This document shows, one piece after another, positions 11,994 through 24,330 of a stretch of 64,000 nucleotides of DNA (position 1 is its first letter; each line of letters starts with the position of its first letter). This DNA comes from Typhlomys cinereus (Eukaryota > Chordata > Mammalia > Rodentia > Platacanthomyidae): assembly GCA_023101885.1 (NCBI GenBank), contig JALPQD010000088.1, positions 4,003,501-4,067,500 on the forward strand, read 5' to 3'. The notes beneath the pieces are model-generated. The model had not been told where the DNA came from and made no database searches. It worked only from the letters and a program-made list of their open reading frames with translations. The translations under genes were made by a program, and so were the position numbers.

Positions 11994-12163
11994 GCTGGCA
12001 TTCTTACAGGTTTTTTTAATCAAGGTAGGATTAAGATTTTTGTTTGACAATTTCACCCATTTATATAAAATGTTTTAGTTCTTTTCACCCCCACATCATT
12101 TCCTTTCTTGTTCCCTTTTCTCTCCAGCTAAAACAATTTTCCCCCAACAAATCTCCAACTTAT

Positions 12164-12210
<47 letters not shown>

Positions 12211-12617
12211 TGTGCGCGCGCGTGCGCGCTGAGTTTAATTAGATTGCCTAAGAGAGGGTGGGAGGGTACATACTGGACCATGAGTGACCCAAGAAAGAAA
12301 CTTAGGAACATATAAGGTTTGCTCTCGCTTACAGCTTCTGTTTACATTATGGTAGGAGACTTCATAGCAACATCAATAGCTGAGAGAAGTGACTACATCA
12401 TATCCACATAAAGAGCCAAGAGAGAGACGATTTCTTGTTTGCCAGCCTGCTAGTATGTCCAAGTACTGATCCAAATCGCTCTATCTTATCAACCTGCCCA
12501 GGGTCTTATGTACCATTTGCAGGGTCTTCCAGCCTCAATTAGATAGTCTCCCAAAGGATTGCTTGGGTTTCCTTAATTCCTTACAGATAAATCTAAAAGC
12601 TCAGTTGTCAATGTTAA
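11994..12617. other. Spacer with probable old L1 3'UTR
   Basis: The pyrimidine-rich stretch at 12085-12165 and the block after the (TG)n (tacatactggaccatgagtg, 12269-12288) resemble old L1 3'UTR in antisense. The evidence is weak and no gene is seen. Confidence 0.35.
12168..12228. repeat. (TG)n-(CG)n alternating purine-pyrimidine tract
   Basis: About 20 TG units run straight into tgtgcgcgcgcgtgcgcgc. This is a long, nearly uninterrupted purine-pyrimidine alternation with several CpGs, the sequence type most prone to left-handed Z-DNA. Confidence 0.95.
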
Positions 12618-13001
12618 GTTGATAAAAATGTATCTAAGGTGCATCTTGAGTCTTCTAAATTTTGTGATCCTTTTAAGTTTATCTCTTTCCTGAGACTTAT
12701 TAGTCTACCACTTATATTTAGGAGGAAATTTTTTAATTGTAAAGAAATTATTATACAACACTTGCAAGTATAGTGAAATGTACACTCTATAATACATGTA
12801 TTCAATCTTTCAGAATTGATGCACTTTATGTCTGGAAAAAGATATCCAAAATTTTCTTCAATCTGGTCATATTCCAAAGGGTTTAAGAAGAGCATGAAAT
12901 ATGTGTTCAGGGAAATTAAAGTCAAGAAACAATTAAGATTAATATATATTATATGTAATAGAATTTGAATAGAAGTTTCACATGATGTAAAAACCTTACA
13001 A

Positions 13002-13955
13002 TTAATCCACTAAGTTCAGTGAAGTCTTTGCTTTTCCAACAAACTTCTTGAATGCACTATTGACTTCCTTGTTCCTCAGGCTGTAGACCAGAGGGTTCAG
13101 CATGGGGATGACCATGGTGTAGAACACAGATGCGATTTTGTCAGTATCCAGCGAGTGACTGGAGTTTGGCTGTAAGTACATGAATATGATTGTCCCATAG
13201 AAGATGGAAACTGCAGTGAGGTGGGAGGCACAGGTAGAGAAGGCCTTCTTTCGCCCCTCAGCTGAGCGTATCCTCAGGATAGCAATGAAAATAAACAGGT
13301 AAGAGCCAAAAATAACTGAAAAATTGGAAGCAACATTGAATGATGCCAGGATGAACAATGCTATCTCATTTGTGTGGGTTTCAGAACAAGACAAAGCCAT
13401 CAATGGAGGGATGTCACAGAAAAAATGATGAATCACATTGGAATGACAGAAGGAGAGATGGAAAGTGAAGCCCACGAGGATGGAGGATTGTAAGAGTCCA
13501 CTGATGTAGGAACCAGCAACGAACAGGACACACACTGTCCTTGTCATGGTAGTGGTGTAATGCAGGGGTTTACATACTGCTGCATGGCGGTCAAAGGCCA
13601 TGGAGGCCAAAAGGAAACTTTCGATAACAACAAAAGCTACAAAGAAGAACATCTGGGCAGCACATGAATTGTAGGATATGACTTTAACTCCCGTAAGTAA
13701 CCCCTCCATTACCTTGGGTGTGATAACTGAGGAATAGACACAGTCCACGAGGGAAAGGTTGCTTAGGAAAAAGTACATGGGCGTGTGGAGTTGTGAGTCC
13801 AGCAGAATCAATAGGATCATCCCTAGATTCCAAACTACAGTGATGAAGTAGATGATGGTGAAGAGTATAAACAAAGGGACTTGCAGTTCTGGGGCGTCTG
13901 TTAACCCCACAAGAATAAATTCTGTCACATCTGAAGTGTTTTTCATCAGAGCCAT
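13002..13955 (-). CDS. Olfactory receptor, OR5B-like, apparently intact
   Basis: A seven-transmembrane odorant receptor of olfactory cilia, coupling to G-olf. The frame gives 317 residues from the ATG at 13955, or 314 from the ATG at 13946, which aligns best with OR5B relatives. Family marks in order: an N-glycosylation site NTS near the N-terminus; [12 protein letters not shown]1 GN-type segment (here WNLGMILL); [10 protein letters not shown] in TM2; [15 protein letters not shown] after TM3; the FHLSFC loop and [19 protein letters not shown] in TM6; [12 protein letters not shown] in TM7. Length is normal for an OR. Odd points: the G-protein contact motif is DRH rather than DRY, and TM1 has WN for the usual GN. 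The frame stays open upstream to 14057, but a splice acceptor at 13976-13977 argues that the coding exon starts after it. Assignment to OR5B rests on recalled family similarity. Confidence 0.92.
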   Translation of the reverse strand: MALMKNTSDVTEFILVGLTDAPELQVPLFILFTIIYFITVVWNLGMILLILLDSQLHTPMYFFLSNLSLVDCVYSSVITPKVMEGLLTGVKVISYNSCAAQMFFFVAFVVIESFLLASMAFDRHAAVCKPLHYTTTMTRTVCVLFVAGSYISGLLQSSILVGFTFHLSFCHSNVIHHFFCDIPPLMALSCSETHTNEIALFILASFNVASNFSVIFGSYLFIFIAILRIRSAEGRKKAFSTCASHLTAVSIFYGTIIFMYLQPNSSHSLDTDKIASVFYTMVIPMLNPLVYSLRNKEVNSAFKKFVGKAKTSLNLVD

Positions 13956-13975
13956 TTTGGAATTATGATAGACAT

Positions 13976-13977
13976 CT
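13976..13977 (-). promoter_or_regulatory. Probable 3' splice acceptor of the OR coding exon
   Basis: On the minus strand a pyrimidine-rich stretch tttctgatttcattttag ends in AG about 20 bp before the ATG at 13955. OR coding exons are usually spliced to upstream noncoding exons just before the start codon. The two related OR pseudogenes have an AG at the same place (35636-35637 and 58407-58408). An out-of-frame ATG right after the AG would open a short upstream frame overlapping the real start. Confidence 0.6.
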
Positions 13978-15639
13978 AAAATGAAATCAGAAATTGAAAT
14001 ATTATGGCACTTAAATACAACATGATATTTGAAATATGACCACAATCTCTCACTCAAAAATCAGCATCATGACCATTGTAAATAACATGACCTGAATGGT
14101 GGACAGAAATAAACCAAATGAGGTCATTACCGGGGAGTGATACAAATGGGTACTGGAACTTTGTTGACTGAGGGTGATCTACGCTATAAATCTGGGGCTC
14201 ACTTAAATTTGTTTGGTGTATGAAATTCTTTGTTGTGGTAACCCACACAGGGCTCTTATCTAGTTTTCTCAATGTCTTACATGAACATTTATCTAGAATT
14301 AACAGGAAGCGCTTCGTGAGAAAAATTTAGTACAGGAACATGTAGCTATGCTTTTTAATATCATCATTAGAAAAACCTATGCAATTCCTTTCTCATCTGA
14401 TAGTTGCACCACGTTTTACATAGAAGTTATGTATATGCTACATTCTGGGGTGATGTTCAAGGGATCCACGTATTTTTTATTCTAGTATGTGAAGGTCCTT
14501 CATCAGATTCTTCCATTAGTACGACAGAAATGTGCATGATGGAGCAGCACATTTATTTTCTTAGCACCGTCTGGATATTGCAGCACATTTGAAGCTATAA
14601 ATCAGGGGCTTCTTTCATGTCTGGTCTTCCATTTTTTTACATAGGCACATATTTTCTATTTTCTCTCTTCAGAGAAATTTTGCTTTATTCATATTTGGGG
14701 CAGAATAGAACAAGAACTAAGAGTTACTTTTCCCCCTCCCCACCCTGCAAATTCTGATTTTAACCAAGGTGAATTTCATAATTTACCTTCTCGCATTCTC
14801 TTGAATGGTGGATAGGGTGATATCTGACTGTACTGCTGGCTATAATATGAGGTTGCTATTAACCCAGTAGACACTTCTTCCTCTAGAGTTCAATCTCAAA
14901 TCTAAATCACATCTCAGAATTATGCACCTTTTATAGTCAAGGCAGAAGATGACCTGCCTTAATTTTAAAGAAATCAAAAAGAAAATTACATAGCAAAGAA
15001 GATTCAAGATCTAAAAGATACTAACATTTTAAAACCAAACGATCAGAGCTATAATTTCATATTGTCTATCTCATCTCTTTCTGCTTTCTGCTTTCACTCA
15101 GGTGTTAATGTCTAACTCTTGAGGTTCAAGTTTTACAAAATATGCTGACTATTTCTCCAATAAATACAAGCAAGTGCTGCTTTGCTCTTTATTTTAAGAA
15201 CACATGCTAGAATTTGTATCACAGTTATTATCAGTTATTTAATCTTTATTGTATGGATGGAAATATCAGATGATAATTTTTTAAAAGAACACTGTAACAA
15301 TTTACTTTGTTAGATGGATGTCAAAAGTCTACAGTGTCTGAAATTAAAAAGGAGGTATAATCTTTGCATTGTGTAGAATAGTCTTGATACAAATAAAACA
15401 TAAATAATCTGGTTTTCCTGTTAGTATAAGATGACCCTGCCATCTGAAAATTTCCTAGCATGGAAATCTTGGATCACAGGGCCACATAGTAATGGAAAGA
15501 GGAACAGAACTCAAAAAAGTGGGGTGTCTGCAACCTAGTTGTTTAACTTGTCTATGAATTACTCTTGCCATTTATTTCCACTGTAAAATAAGTATGGTTA
15601 GAAATTCTATCATCATTTATAATTCTATCCATAGTTCTT
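13978..15639. other. Upstream spacer of the intact OR, no gene
   Basis: AT-rich sequence with only short chance open frames. It presumably holds noncoding OR exons or promoter elements, but none can be located from sequence alone. Confidence 0.5.
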
Positions 15640-16020
15640 TATTTTTGTTACTTACTGTTGTCCTAGGAATAGAAAAATAAAACACAATGGAAAGGTATGG
15701 AATGCTTCATGTCCATAGCATTGACCCAAAGTTCTCATCCGGAACATCATGCTGGAGAATCTTTTCTCCCATCTATGGAGCTCTGTGGTGGATCAGAGCC
15801 TGGGCTTGTGTGCTTGCAAATATCAAGGCACATCTATGGCAAACTTTGCACACATCTCAGGAGATCAGTGCATGCAAGTGGATACCTCTAGAGACCATTC
15901 TTCCCACAATGTCCGAGCCAGTAGAGGCCACTGTTTGCATCTTGACAAAGAGTGTGGTTGAAGACATGGGAAATAGAAGCTTAGAAAAAAAAGCCCCAAT
16001 TATCAAAAATTATAGCCTGA
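15640..16020. repeat. OR-upstream paralogous block, copy 1
   Basis: It starts near acttactgttgtcctaggaa and includes cttcatgtccatagcattga. It aligns by eye with 36800-37200 and 59580-59995, which lie 1.2 kb upstream of the two OR pseudogenes; here the distance is 1.7 kb. The open frame at 15687-16064 (125 codons) is not conserved as a frame in the other two copies, so I do not call a gene. It may contain an OR 5' exon or promoter, or simply be duplicated flank. Confidence 0.6.
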
Positions 16021-16887
16021 GTTACATGCAGGGTAGATGGCAAAAAATTTTAAAAAATCATTAAAATACTTCTTATAAGGGTCATTTCAGGATCTCGTGC
16101 AAGCTTTAGGAAACGTGAATTCCTCAAATAATTTTGTATAACCTCAGGAAACATTTTAATATTTTATTTATTTTTGGATGACGGTACTTATATTTTCTTA
16201 TCAGTAGAGACCTAGTTAAAATTCTTTTTTCTCATTTATTTTTAAAACTGTTATTAACAAACAAAATTGCATATAATTATGGGGATAATGTGGTATTTAA
16301 TTAATGTACACATTGTGCTACTAGGATATTATATATATTCTTTACCTTATACGTTTAGATCTCACTATTAAATCTGAAACTCTAAAACTTCTAGAAGAAA
16401 AAACAAGCCCACTTGAATTGAGAAGTCTAGGTAAAGAACAAGATGCATATGCACAGGAACTAAGAGCAACAATCACTAAGTGCTGTCTCATAAATGAAAA
16501 AGTTCTTGTTTCATGAAACTGTTGAGCAAAAGGGCAACTTATAAAATGGGGGAAAATCTTTCCTAGCAAATAACTCAAAACCAAATTTTTTTAGTCATGG
16601 AAACATTCAAAATCTTATCTCCAAGTTACAGAAATGATGCAATGTGCTATTTTAGCAATAGTCAACCTATTGCACAACAGGGTTATAGTTTTTTGGGATG
16701 CATTTCTTTCTTCTTTGTAAGTGGATCCATGTGTTTTCTGTGATTTCAAAGTCAAGAGAGAAACTCTTGTTCATTAGCGTAATGAAGCACAGTTATATTT
16801 TTGAGGTGTTAAGTGGCCTAACTCAAAGCCTAGTACCACAACCTATTGTACTGTGAACTTAGAACTATTTATGTCTCCAAATGTGTG
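16021..16887. other. AT-rich spacer, nothing recognised
   Basis: No coding frame with a recognisable motif and no clear repeat. Confidence 0.5.

Positions 16888-16929
<42 letters not shown>
16888..16929. repeat. (ATA)n microsatellite
   Basis: About 14 uninterrupted ATA/TAA triplets. Confidence 0.97.
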
Positions 16930-17229
16930 GATTTATCTTACAGGGGAATCATGATGATGAATTGAGAAGGAATGTGTACAGAGCTGAGAATGATGTACAG
17001 AATATATCAAGACAGCCACAAGTTTTGTCTCCACTTAGTCCAGCCTAGATGCCCGAGGAAGCCATATGTCACACCAAGAATAGTTAGAAGTGAGAACATT
17101 TTCCTGATTCTGGGTATTTGAGGGAACATATGGAGAAAAAAATTCTACTCTTCCAAAGATCTTTATTATAATACATCCTTGGAATTTTGAGTTAGCTTGT
17201 TCCTAAAATAGATAGCAATCTTCATGTGT

Positions 17230-17234
<5 letters not shown>

Positions 17235-17281
<47 letters not shown>
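17235..17281. repeat. (GT)n microsatellite
   Basis: About 23 uninterrupted GT units ending some 30 bp before the 3' end of the minus-strand L1. Confidence 0.97.
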
Positions 17282-17283
<2 letters not shown>

Positions 17284-18389
17284 TTGGTACTGGTATCTTT
17301 ATAATTTATTCATTTTTTTCTCCCACATTTTATTTTTTTCCGAATATACAAACTCAATAGGTACCTTATCCTCTCCCTCCCTCCTTTTCTTCCTCCTCAG
17401 TATTCCCCCCTTACATTCTCCCCCTTTCTCCACCTTCTTTCTCTCTCCCTCCCCTTTTCCCAGTGCCTCCCCCTTCTTCCCTCCCATCCCTTAAAGTTTC
17501 CTTTTGTGTGAACGCTAAACCTCTCTCTGATTCTTCCACCCTAGTGAAGGGTAAGGACTCAGTAGCATAGTCCAGAGCCTCTTCTTGGGCTCTCCATTAG
17601 TATGGAAACTCTATTATGACTGTTTAATCCCTTGCTGCTAGGGTTCCTACATCCTGGAGCCTTCTCCCCTGTGATCCATGATAGATTATGAGGGGTCATT
17701 GACATGTCAGCCATTGTGCAGGTCAGGCAAAGTCCATTATGGCTACTGCAGCCCTAACTTGTGTGGAGTATCTTGCATATTGTTGGTCCTCCCCATCTTT
17801 AGGCTCTTACAATCTTGCTACTCTCTGAGCTTCCCTAAGGTTCCCTGAGCTTTAGGATGGGGAGAGATTTGGTTGGTCTGGTTCCAGGTGATTAATGTAG
17901 AGTCTTTGGTGTTCTAAATTATGGTTTGTTGTTGTTTTCAATTTTGATTTTCCTGCAGCTCCCTTGACTGCATCCTGGTTGGTATCCTAGCCAAAGATAA
18001 AAGACTGTTTAAATGAAGATCTTAACATAAGAGGAGACTCAAAGGTAGATGGAAGAATAGGAGTAGGACACAGCAGTGGGGGGGGGTAGTGTCCCATTTG
18101 CAGGATGGTTACCATCTATCTACCAGTCCCTATGCACTCCCTGATTGGTGAGATCAAACCTGTTCAGTTGCAAGTGACCAGGAAGGAAAGTGAGAGTGAG
18201 GTTCACCAGATGTCTTGCTACATACATGCAATACTTGATGGTGACATTTTCTCTACTAGAATGTGATCCCTTATCTCCTTTTTTTGAGGGGGTTCCTCCT
18301 AACCCTTCCCTCCTGTTTATAATCCTTTGGGATCACAGTAGGTATTACAGAGATTTATCTTTGAATATGTCATTAAGCGGGTGTGGAAC

Positions 18390-21300
18390 TAGGATGCACC
18401 TATTAGGGAATACATACAGTGTCTAAACTTTCTATAGTCTGGGATATTAAACTCAATATAAATCTTTCTAATTCCATCTATTTCCTGGAAAATTTCATTA
18501 ATTCATCTTTTTTGATGACTGAGTATATATTCCATTGTATAAATGCACCACATTTTCATTATCTATTAGTCAACTGTTGGGCATTTGGGTTGATTCCATG
18601 ACTTTACTATTGTAAACAGTGCTGCTACGAACATTCACTGTAGTGAATTTCTGTATTATGTATGGGTGATTATTCCCAAAAGTGGTATAGCAGGATCATA
18701 TGGCAATTCAGTCTAACTTTTTTAGAAATTGCCAAACTGATTGCCAAACTGGTTGTATAAGTCTGTATTCCCACTAGCAATGCAGGAGAGTTCCCTTCTC
18801 TCCACATCCTCTCCAGCATTTGGTGTTGTATGTATTGTGGATTCTTGCTATCCTGACCAGGGTGAGATGATATCTCAGGGAAATTTTGATTTGCATTTCC
18901 CTGATGACTAGGGATGTCGAGCATTTTTAAAAGATATTTGTTAGACATTTCAATTTCGTCCCTGGAAAAGTTTCTTTTGAATTCTGAATTTGAATTTTGA
19001 AAAATTTTGAATTCAGTTTTTTATTGGGCCATTTATCTCCTTGGTGTTTAGTTTTTTAAGTTGTTTGTGCACTCTGAATAATAGAGCTCTATCAGATATG
19101 TGGTTAGTGAAGATTTTCCCATTCCGTGGGCTGCCTCTGAACAGAAGTTCTTTAATTTCATAAGATCCTATTTGCTAAGTGTTGGTTCTACTGCCTGTGC
19201 TATTGAATTTCTGTTTAGGAACTTTTGGCCTAGTCCAATCAGCTTAAGGGAGTTCCCTACCCTTTCAACTAGGATTTTTTATAGTCTCTGGCTTAATATT
19301 AAGGTCCTTGATCCATTTGGAATTATTTTTTGTGCATGGTGGAAAGCATGGGTTTACTTTTAGTCTTCTGCATGTGGATATTCAGTTTTGCCAGCACCAC
19401 TTGTTGAAGATGATGTTTTCCACTGAATTTTTTGCACCTCTTTGTCAAAGATCAAATGGCTGTAGTTGTGTGGGTGTATATCTGGGTCTTCATCCTTATC
19501 CATTGATTTACGTGTCTATTTTGGAGCCAGTACCAGGCTGTTTTATTACTATGGATTTGTAGCATAGACTAAGGTTTGGTATGGTTATACCTCTAGTAGT
19601 GTTTTTGTTATTCAGAATTGTTTTTGGTATCCTGGGCCTTTTGTGCTTCCATATGAATTTTGAGATTGTTTGGCAAATTTCTTTAAAAAATTGCTTTGGG
19701 ATTTTAATTGGTATAGCATTGAATCTGTATATTGATTTTGGTAGGATGGTAATTTTTATGATGTTGATTCTGCCAATCCAGGAACATGAGAGGTCTTTCC
19801 ACTTTCTGGTGTCTTCTGTAATTTCTTTCTTTAGGGTTTTAAATTTTCATTGTAAAGGTCTCTCACTTCCTTGGTTAAGTTTATACCAAGGTATTTCATT
19901 TTTTAGGGGCTATAGTAAATGGAATTGTTTCTCTTAGGACTTTTTCACTTTTTTCATCCTTGGTGTATAGGAAGGTCACTGATTTTTACACATTTATTTT
20001 ATAACCTGCCATTCTGCTGAAGGAGTTCCAGGACTTTCATGATGGAGTTTTTAAGATCTCTAAGGTATATGATTATGTCATCTTCAAACAGAGATATCTT
20101 GACTTTTTTCCTGATTTGAATCCCTTTTATCTCCCTCTCTTGTATTATGGCTCTAGCTAAGACTTCAAGTACAATATTGAATAGAAGTGGTAAGAGTGGA
20201 CAGCCTTGTCCGTTCTTGATCAAAGTAGAAATGCTTCAAGCTTTTCCCCATTGAGTATAATCCTTGCTGTTGGCTTGTATACAGCTTTTATGATGTTGAT
20301 AAAGATTCCTTCCATTCCAACTGTCTGATCATAAAAGGATGTTGGATCTTGTCAAAAGCTTTTTCTGCTTTTATTGAGAGTATCATGTAGTCTTGAACTT
20401 TGGATTGATTTATATGATGGATTACATTTATTGATTTGCGTATGTTGAACCAACCTTATGTGCCTGGAATAAAGCCTACTTGATTGATCTTTTTGATATG
20501 TTTCTGAACACGATTTGCTAAGATTTTGTTGAGAATCTTTACATCTGTGTTCATCAAGGAGAGTGGTCTATAGTTTTCTTTTTTAAGTATATCTTAATAG
20601 GTTTTGGGATTAGTATGATATTAGCTTCATAGAAAGAATTTGGAAGTGTTCCTTCTTTCACTGTTTTATGGAATAGTTTAAGGAGTATTGGTGTTAGTTG
20701 TTCTTTAAATATCTGTGCTAAATCCATCTGGTCCAGGACATTTTTTGGTGGGAAGATTCGAGATTACTTCATCAATTTCCTCATTTGTTATAGGAATATC
20801 TAAATAATTCAGTACTTCCTGATTCATGTTAGGTAAATTGTGCTTACTCAGCAATTTATCCATTTCTTTAGTGTTATCAAATTTCATGGAGTATAAGTTT
20901 TTGAAATATGACCTTATAATTCTCTTAATTTCCTGGGTATGAGTTGTTATAACTCCATTTCATTTCTAATTTTGCTAATTTGTGTTTTCTCTCTCTTGCT
21001 TTTGGTTAATTTAGCTAGGGGTGTATCAATCTCATTGTGTTTTTTTTCAAAGAACCAGCTGTTCATCTGTTTGATTCTTTGTATCATTTTCTTTATCTCA
21101 GTTTTGAATATTTCTTCCCTGATTTTGGTAATCTCCTCTCTTCTACTGCTTTTGGTATTGAATTGCTCTGGTGCCTCTAAAGCTTTAAGCTGTGTCGTTA
21201 AGTTATTTGCTTGTGATGTTTCCATTCTTTCAATATAGGCATTAAGAGCTATAAACCTACCTCTTAGTACAGCTTTCACTGTGTCCCAGAGATTTTGACA

Positions 21301-21682
21301 TATTGATATGTTCCAGGAAATCTTGAATTTCCTTTTTGATTTCTTACTGAACCCATTTCTCATTCAGCATCATAGTGTTTAGTTTCCAATTGTTAGTGTA
21401 TTTTCTGTTGCTTGTTTTTTTTTTTTTTTTTTGTGGCTGTCAAGCTTTAAACCATGGTGGTCTGACAGGGTAGAGGATATAATTTCAACTTTCTTGTATA
21501 TTTGAATATTTGTTTTGTGGCCCAATGTCATCTATTTTGGAGAAAGTTCTATGGGCTGTTGAAAAGAACGTATTTCCTTGGTGTTTGGATGGAAGGTTTG
21601 ATAGAGATTAATTGTGAGTTAATTCTGTTGACATTTAGTGTTATGATGGAGAAATTACTTTTAATTCTTGACAGATTTTTGT
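18390..21682 (-). pseudogene. L1 ORF2 (endonuclease-reverse transcriptase), degenerate
   Basis: Fragments of the ORF2 protein appear in several frames. These include [11 protein letters not shown] at the start of the RT domain (near 20705-20760), a degraded [18 protein letters not shown] block with the RT catalytic region near 20080-20220 (SLFEDD where intact copies have FADD), and the Cys-rich C-terminal region near 18800. The ATG corresponding to the ORF2 start is mutated near 21682. About 0.5 kb of the endonuclease domain is missing: the sequence jumps near 21612 from a part matching 54183 to a part matching 54663. It cannot produce an active enzyme. Confidence 0.88.
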
Positions 21683-21699
21683 GTTTAGTGGCTTTCATA

Positions 21700-23705
21700 A
21701 GTGTATTATTTAGCTTGTAGTTTGTGGTGGTATTATACTTCTCTTCTGTTCCTCCTGGATATGCTCCTTCTTTTCTTCAAGCTTGAGTATATTTTCTAGC
21801 ACCCTCGATCATAACTGATAGTTATGATGAGTATATCAGCCTGAGTTAACATTTGTGCTCATTCAATACTTGAAGTATGTCTCTCCAAGCTCTTCTGGCT
21901 CTTACTGTTTCCATTGAGAAATCATTTGTATTTTAATAGGTTTGCTTGTAAATGTGACTTCATGTTTTTTGTCTTGAAGCTCTTAGCATATTCTCTTTGT
22001 CTTGTATGTGTATTTTTTGACTATGATTTGCCATGGCAAGTTTTTATTTTGGCCATATCTGTTTGGGGTGTGATATGCCTCTAGTATTTGGAAATTGAAA
22101 AATTTCCTCAGATATGGTATTTTGGGATTCTTGTTCTGATATTCCATCTATGTGCATGTTAGACTTCTTCAAGGTGTCCCATAACTCTTGAATATTCCTC
22201 TCATGTATCTTTTTGACTTTATCATCATCTTCTGTTGAAGTAGTTAGTTCTTCCACTTTGTCTTCAAGATCTAATATTCTATTTTCTGCCTCATTAGTTC
22301 TGCTGATAAGATTCTCTTTTGAGTTCTGGATTGAAGATAGCTTGTCTTTTAGTTTGAGTTTATACTCTACTTGAGATTGTTTTAACTGCTCTGTGCTTAT
22401 TTTTGTTTCTTTTTTAAATATTTATTTATTTTTTCCACTCATACAAGCTTGATAGGTACCCCATTCACCTCCTTCCCTCCACCCGTCCCTGGATCCCCTT
22501 GCTCCCTCCCTCCTTTTCCCCTTCCTTTCCCCCTTTCCCTTTCTCCTATTGTCTCCCCCCCCATTCTTAAAGCATGTTTTAGTATGCATGTCAAACTTCC
22601 CTCTGGGTCCTACTCTCTGATGATGTATAAAGACTTAGTAGCATTGCCTAGAGCTCTTTTTTGTGTTCCCCTTTAGTATAGGAACACTATTGTGGCTATT
22701 AATCCCTTGCCTCTAAAGATCCTGGTGTCTGTGATCCATGCTAGACTTTGGGGGGGTCAATGATATGTTGGTCATTGCGCAGGCCATACAAAGTCCTATT
22801 ATAGTTACTTCAGCCCTAACATGTGCAGAGTATCTTGCATATCATAACTCCTCTCCATCTTTAGGCTCTTACAATCTTGCCACTCCCTCTTCCGCAAATA
22901 TCCCTGAGCTTTAGGATGGTGAGAGACTAGGCTGGCCTGCTTCCAGGTGGTTGATATAGAGTCTCTGATGTTCTGAATTGTGGTTTGTTGATTTTTTTTT
23001 CAGTTTTGCTGCTCCTGCACTGCCCTTAGCAGTATATTGGATTAGTATATTGGATGTCACCCCCTGGCCAGAGATAAAATGCTATTAAAATAGAGTCTTA
23101 TTATAAGAGTACATTCAAAGGTAGATGCAATAAGAGTAGGAGACCACGGTGGGGGGGGGTCAGTCTCCCATTTGCAAAATGGTTACCTTCTATCTTCCAG
23201 ACTGTATGCCTTCCCTTTCCAGTGAGATCACACCCCAACAGTTGCCAGTGACCAGGAAGGAATGTTTGTGATCTTAACCAGATATCTCATTACTTATTTG
23301 CAGTCTTTGATGGTGGCCTATTTTCTCCACTGTAGCATGATTCCCTCTCTCCCCATTGGTGGCGGGGCCCTTCTTCCTCTTCCCTCCCATCTATAATCTT
23401 TGCAATTACTGTAGGTATTTGTTTCTTCAGTGGCTTTTCTCATCTCCTCCAAGTGCCTGTTGTGCTCCTGTTCAAAGTGGTTTATGCAGTTGTTTGACTC
23501 CTCCTTCCTCTTTCATTGTTTTGATCATAGTAAAGATCAGGCTTTGAAAATTATTGTCTTGGGTATGGCTTTCTTGGCTTTTTTCTGTGAGTTTGTTCTG
23601 ATTGGATTCCATCATTATGGGATTGATTCTTTTTGTAGGAGATTTGTTCTTGGTTTTTGTTTCTCATGGATTTACACTGTGACCTGGAAATTTTTGTTTT
23701 ATTCT
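21700..23705 (-). pseudogene. L1 ORF1, degenerate and interrupted by a nested L1
   Basis: Minus-strand fragments match the coiled-coil and RNA-binding protein ORF1p. Examples are ERNIQELWDTLKKSNMHIDG and SEQESQNTISEEIF (22044-22256), and a degraded N-terminus between 23428 and 23705. The start codon position reads ATT. The 1.0-kb insertion at 22412-23417 and further small deletions near 21720-21830 disrupt it. Confidence 0.85.
22412..23417 (-). mobile_element. L1 3'UTR-only insertion nested in ORF1 of the older L1
   Basis: A severely 5'-truncated L1 containing only the 3'UTR and an A-tail, in the same orientation as its host element. It is flanked by a 10-bp duplication tttgtttctt at 22402-22411 and 23418-23427. 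The host ORF1 sequence resumes on the other side, matching 33455-33500 in the sister element. It includes the polypurine tract (plus strand 22470-22560). Confidence 0.93.
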
Positions 23706-24330
23706 TATGTCCTTTTTTATTTTTGTGTATTTTTGGCTGAACTAAATTAGACAGTATTACTACACTTGAGCAGTTATTGCTAGTGTTTGCCTTGGAGTTG
23801 GGTATGACTGTCTGGTGTTGGTGTTATTTCATAGATGAGTCTATTGGACTATTAGTACATCAATTAAGTTAGGTTTAGTAGACAGGGGATCGAAGACTAG
23901 TATGGTAGTATATTTTTTAGGTTTACTTCTTTGGTGACATGTGAGGGTGAATGGTATAGTCCCTGAAGTTGTATTGGTTTTTGGGTGGCTATATGGAAAT
24001 GTTAAACTACACTAATAATCGAGAGGAACAGGATCTTAAAAATAGTTTGCTTATCTTAGAACAGGATGTGAAAATTCTCTCCCATATGATGGGATGATTT
24101 AAGAAGACCTCAGATGAATGCTGTTGGTCCTCTAGCCCTTTGCTTGGGTTTTCTCTGGACTCTGTTAGAGTTCTGAGGAGCAGGGAGTCTGCCCAGACAC
24201 TGGAACAGAAAGGTAGAGTATCTAGTTGGTTGCACAGATGATCTGGAGCCTGAGGTGTGGCCTAGGGGCCTTACCTGAGAAGCAGGGAGTCTGCCCAGGT
24301 CTGAGTCAGGGTCAGAAAGTAATTCATTCA

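Larger units (their letters stand above)
17313..24319 (-). mobile_element. Old near full-length L1, minus orientation, with nested L1
   Basis: In minus-strand order it has a 5'UTR (about 24319-23705), ORF1, ORF2, a 3'UTR and an A-tail (T-run at 17313). Without the nested insertion it is about 6.0 kb, normal for L1. The flanks taatttattca (17302-17312) and taattcattca (24320-24330) match at 10 of 11 positions and are the probable target duplication. Both ORFs carry many stops and frameshifts, so it is old. The 5'UTR resembles that of the L1 at 29463-34546 and has no tandem monomers. Confidence 0.9.

Noticed and set aside
13956..14057. Upstream ATG extending the intact OR by 34 residues
   Set aside because: The added residues do not resemble an OR N-terminus and lie beyond a good splice acceptor. 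The starts at 13955 or 13946 fit the family.
15687..16064. 125-codon frame upstream of the intact OR
   Set aside because: The paralogous blocks at 36800 and 59580 do not keep this frame, and no protein motif is visible.
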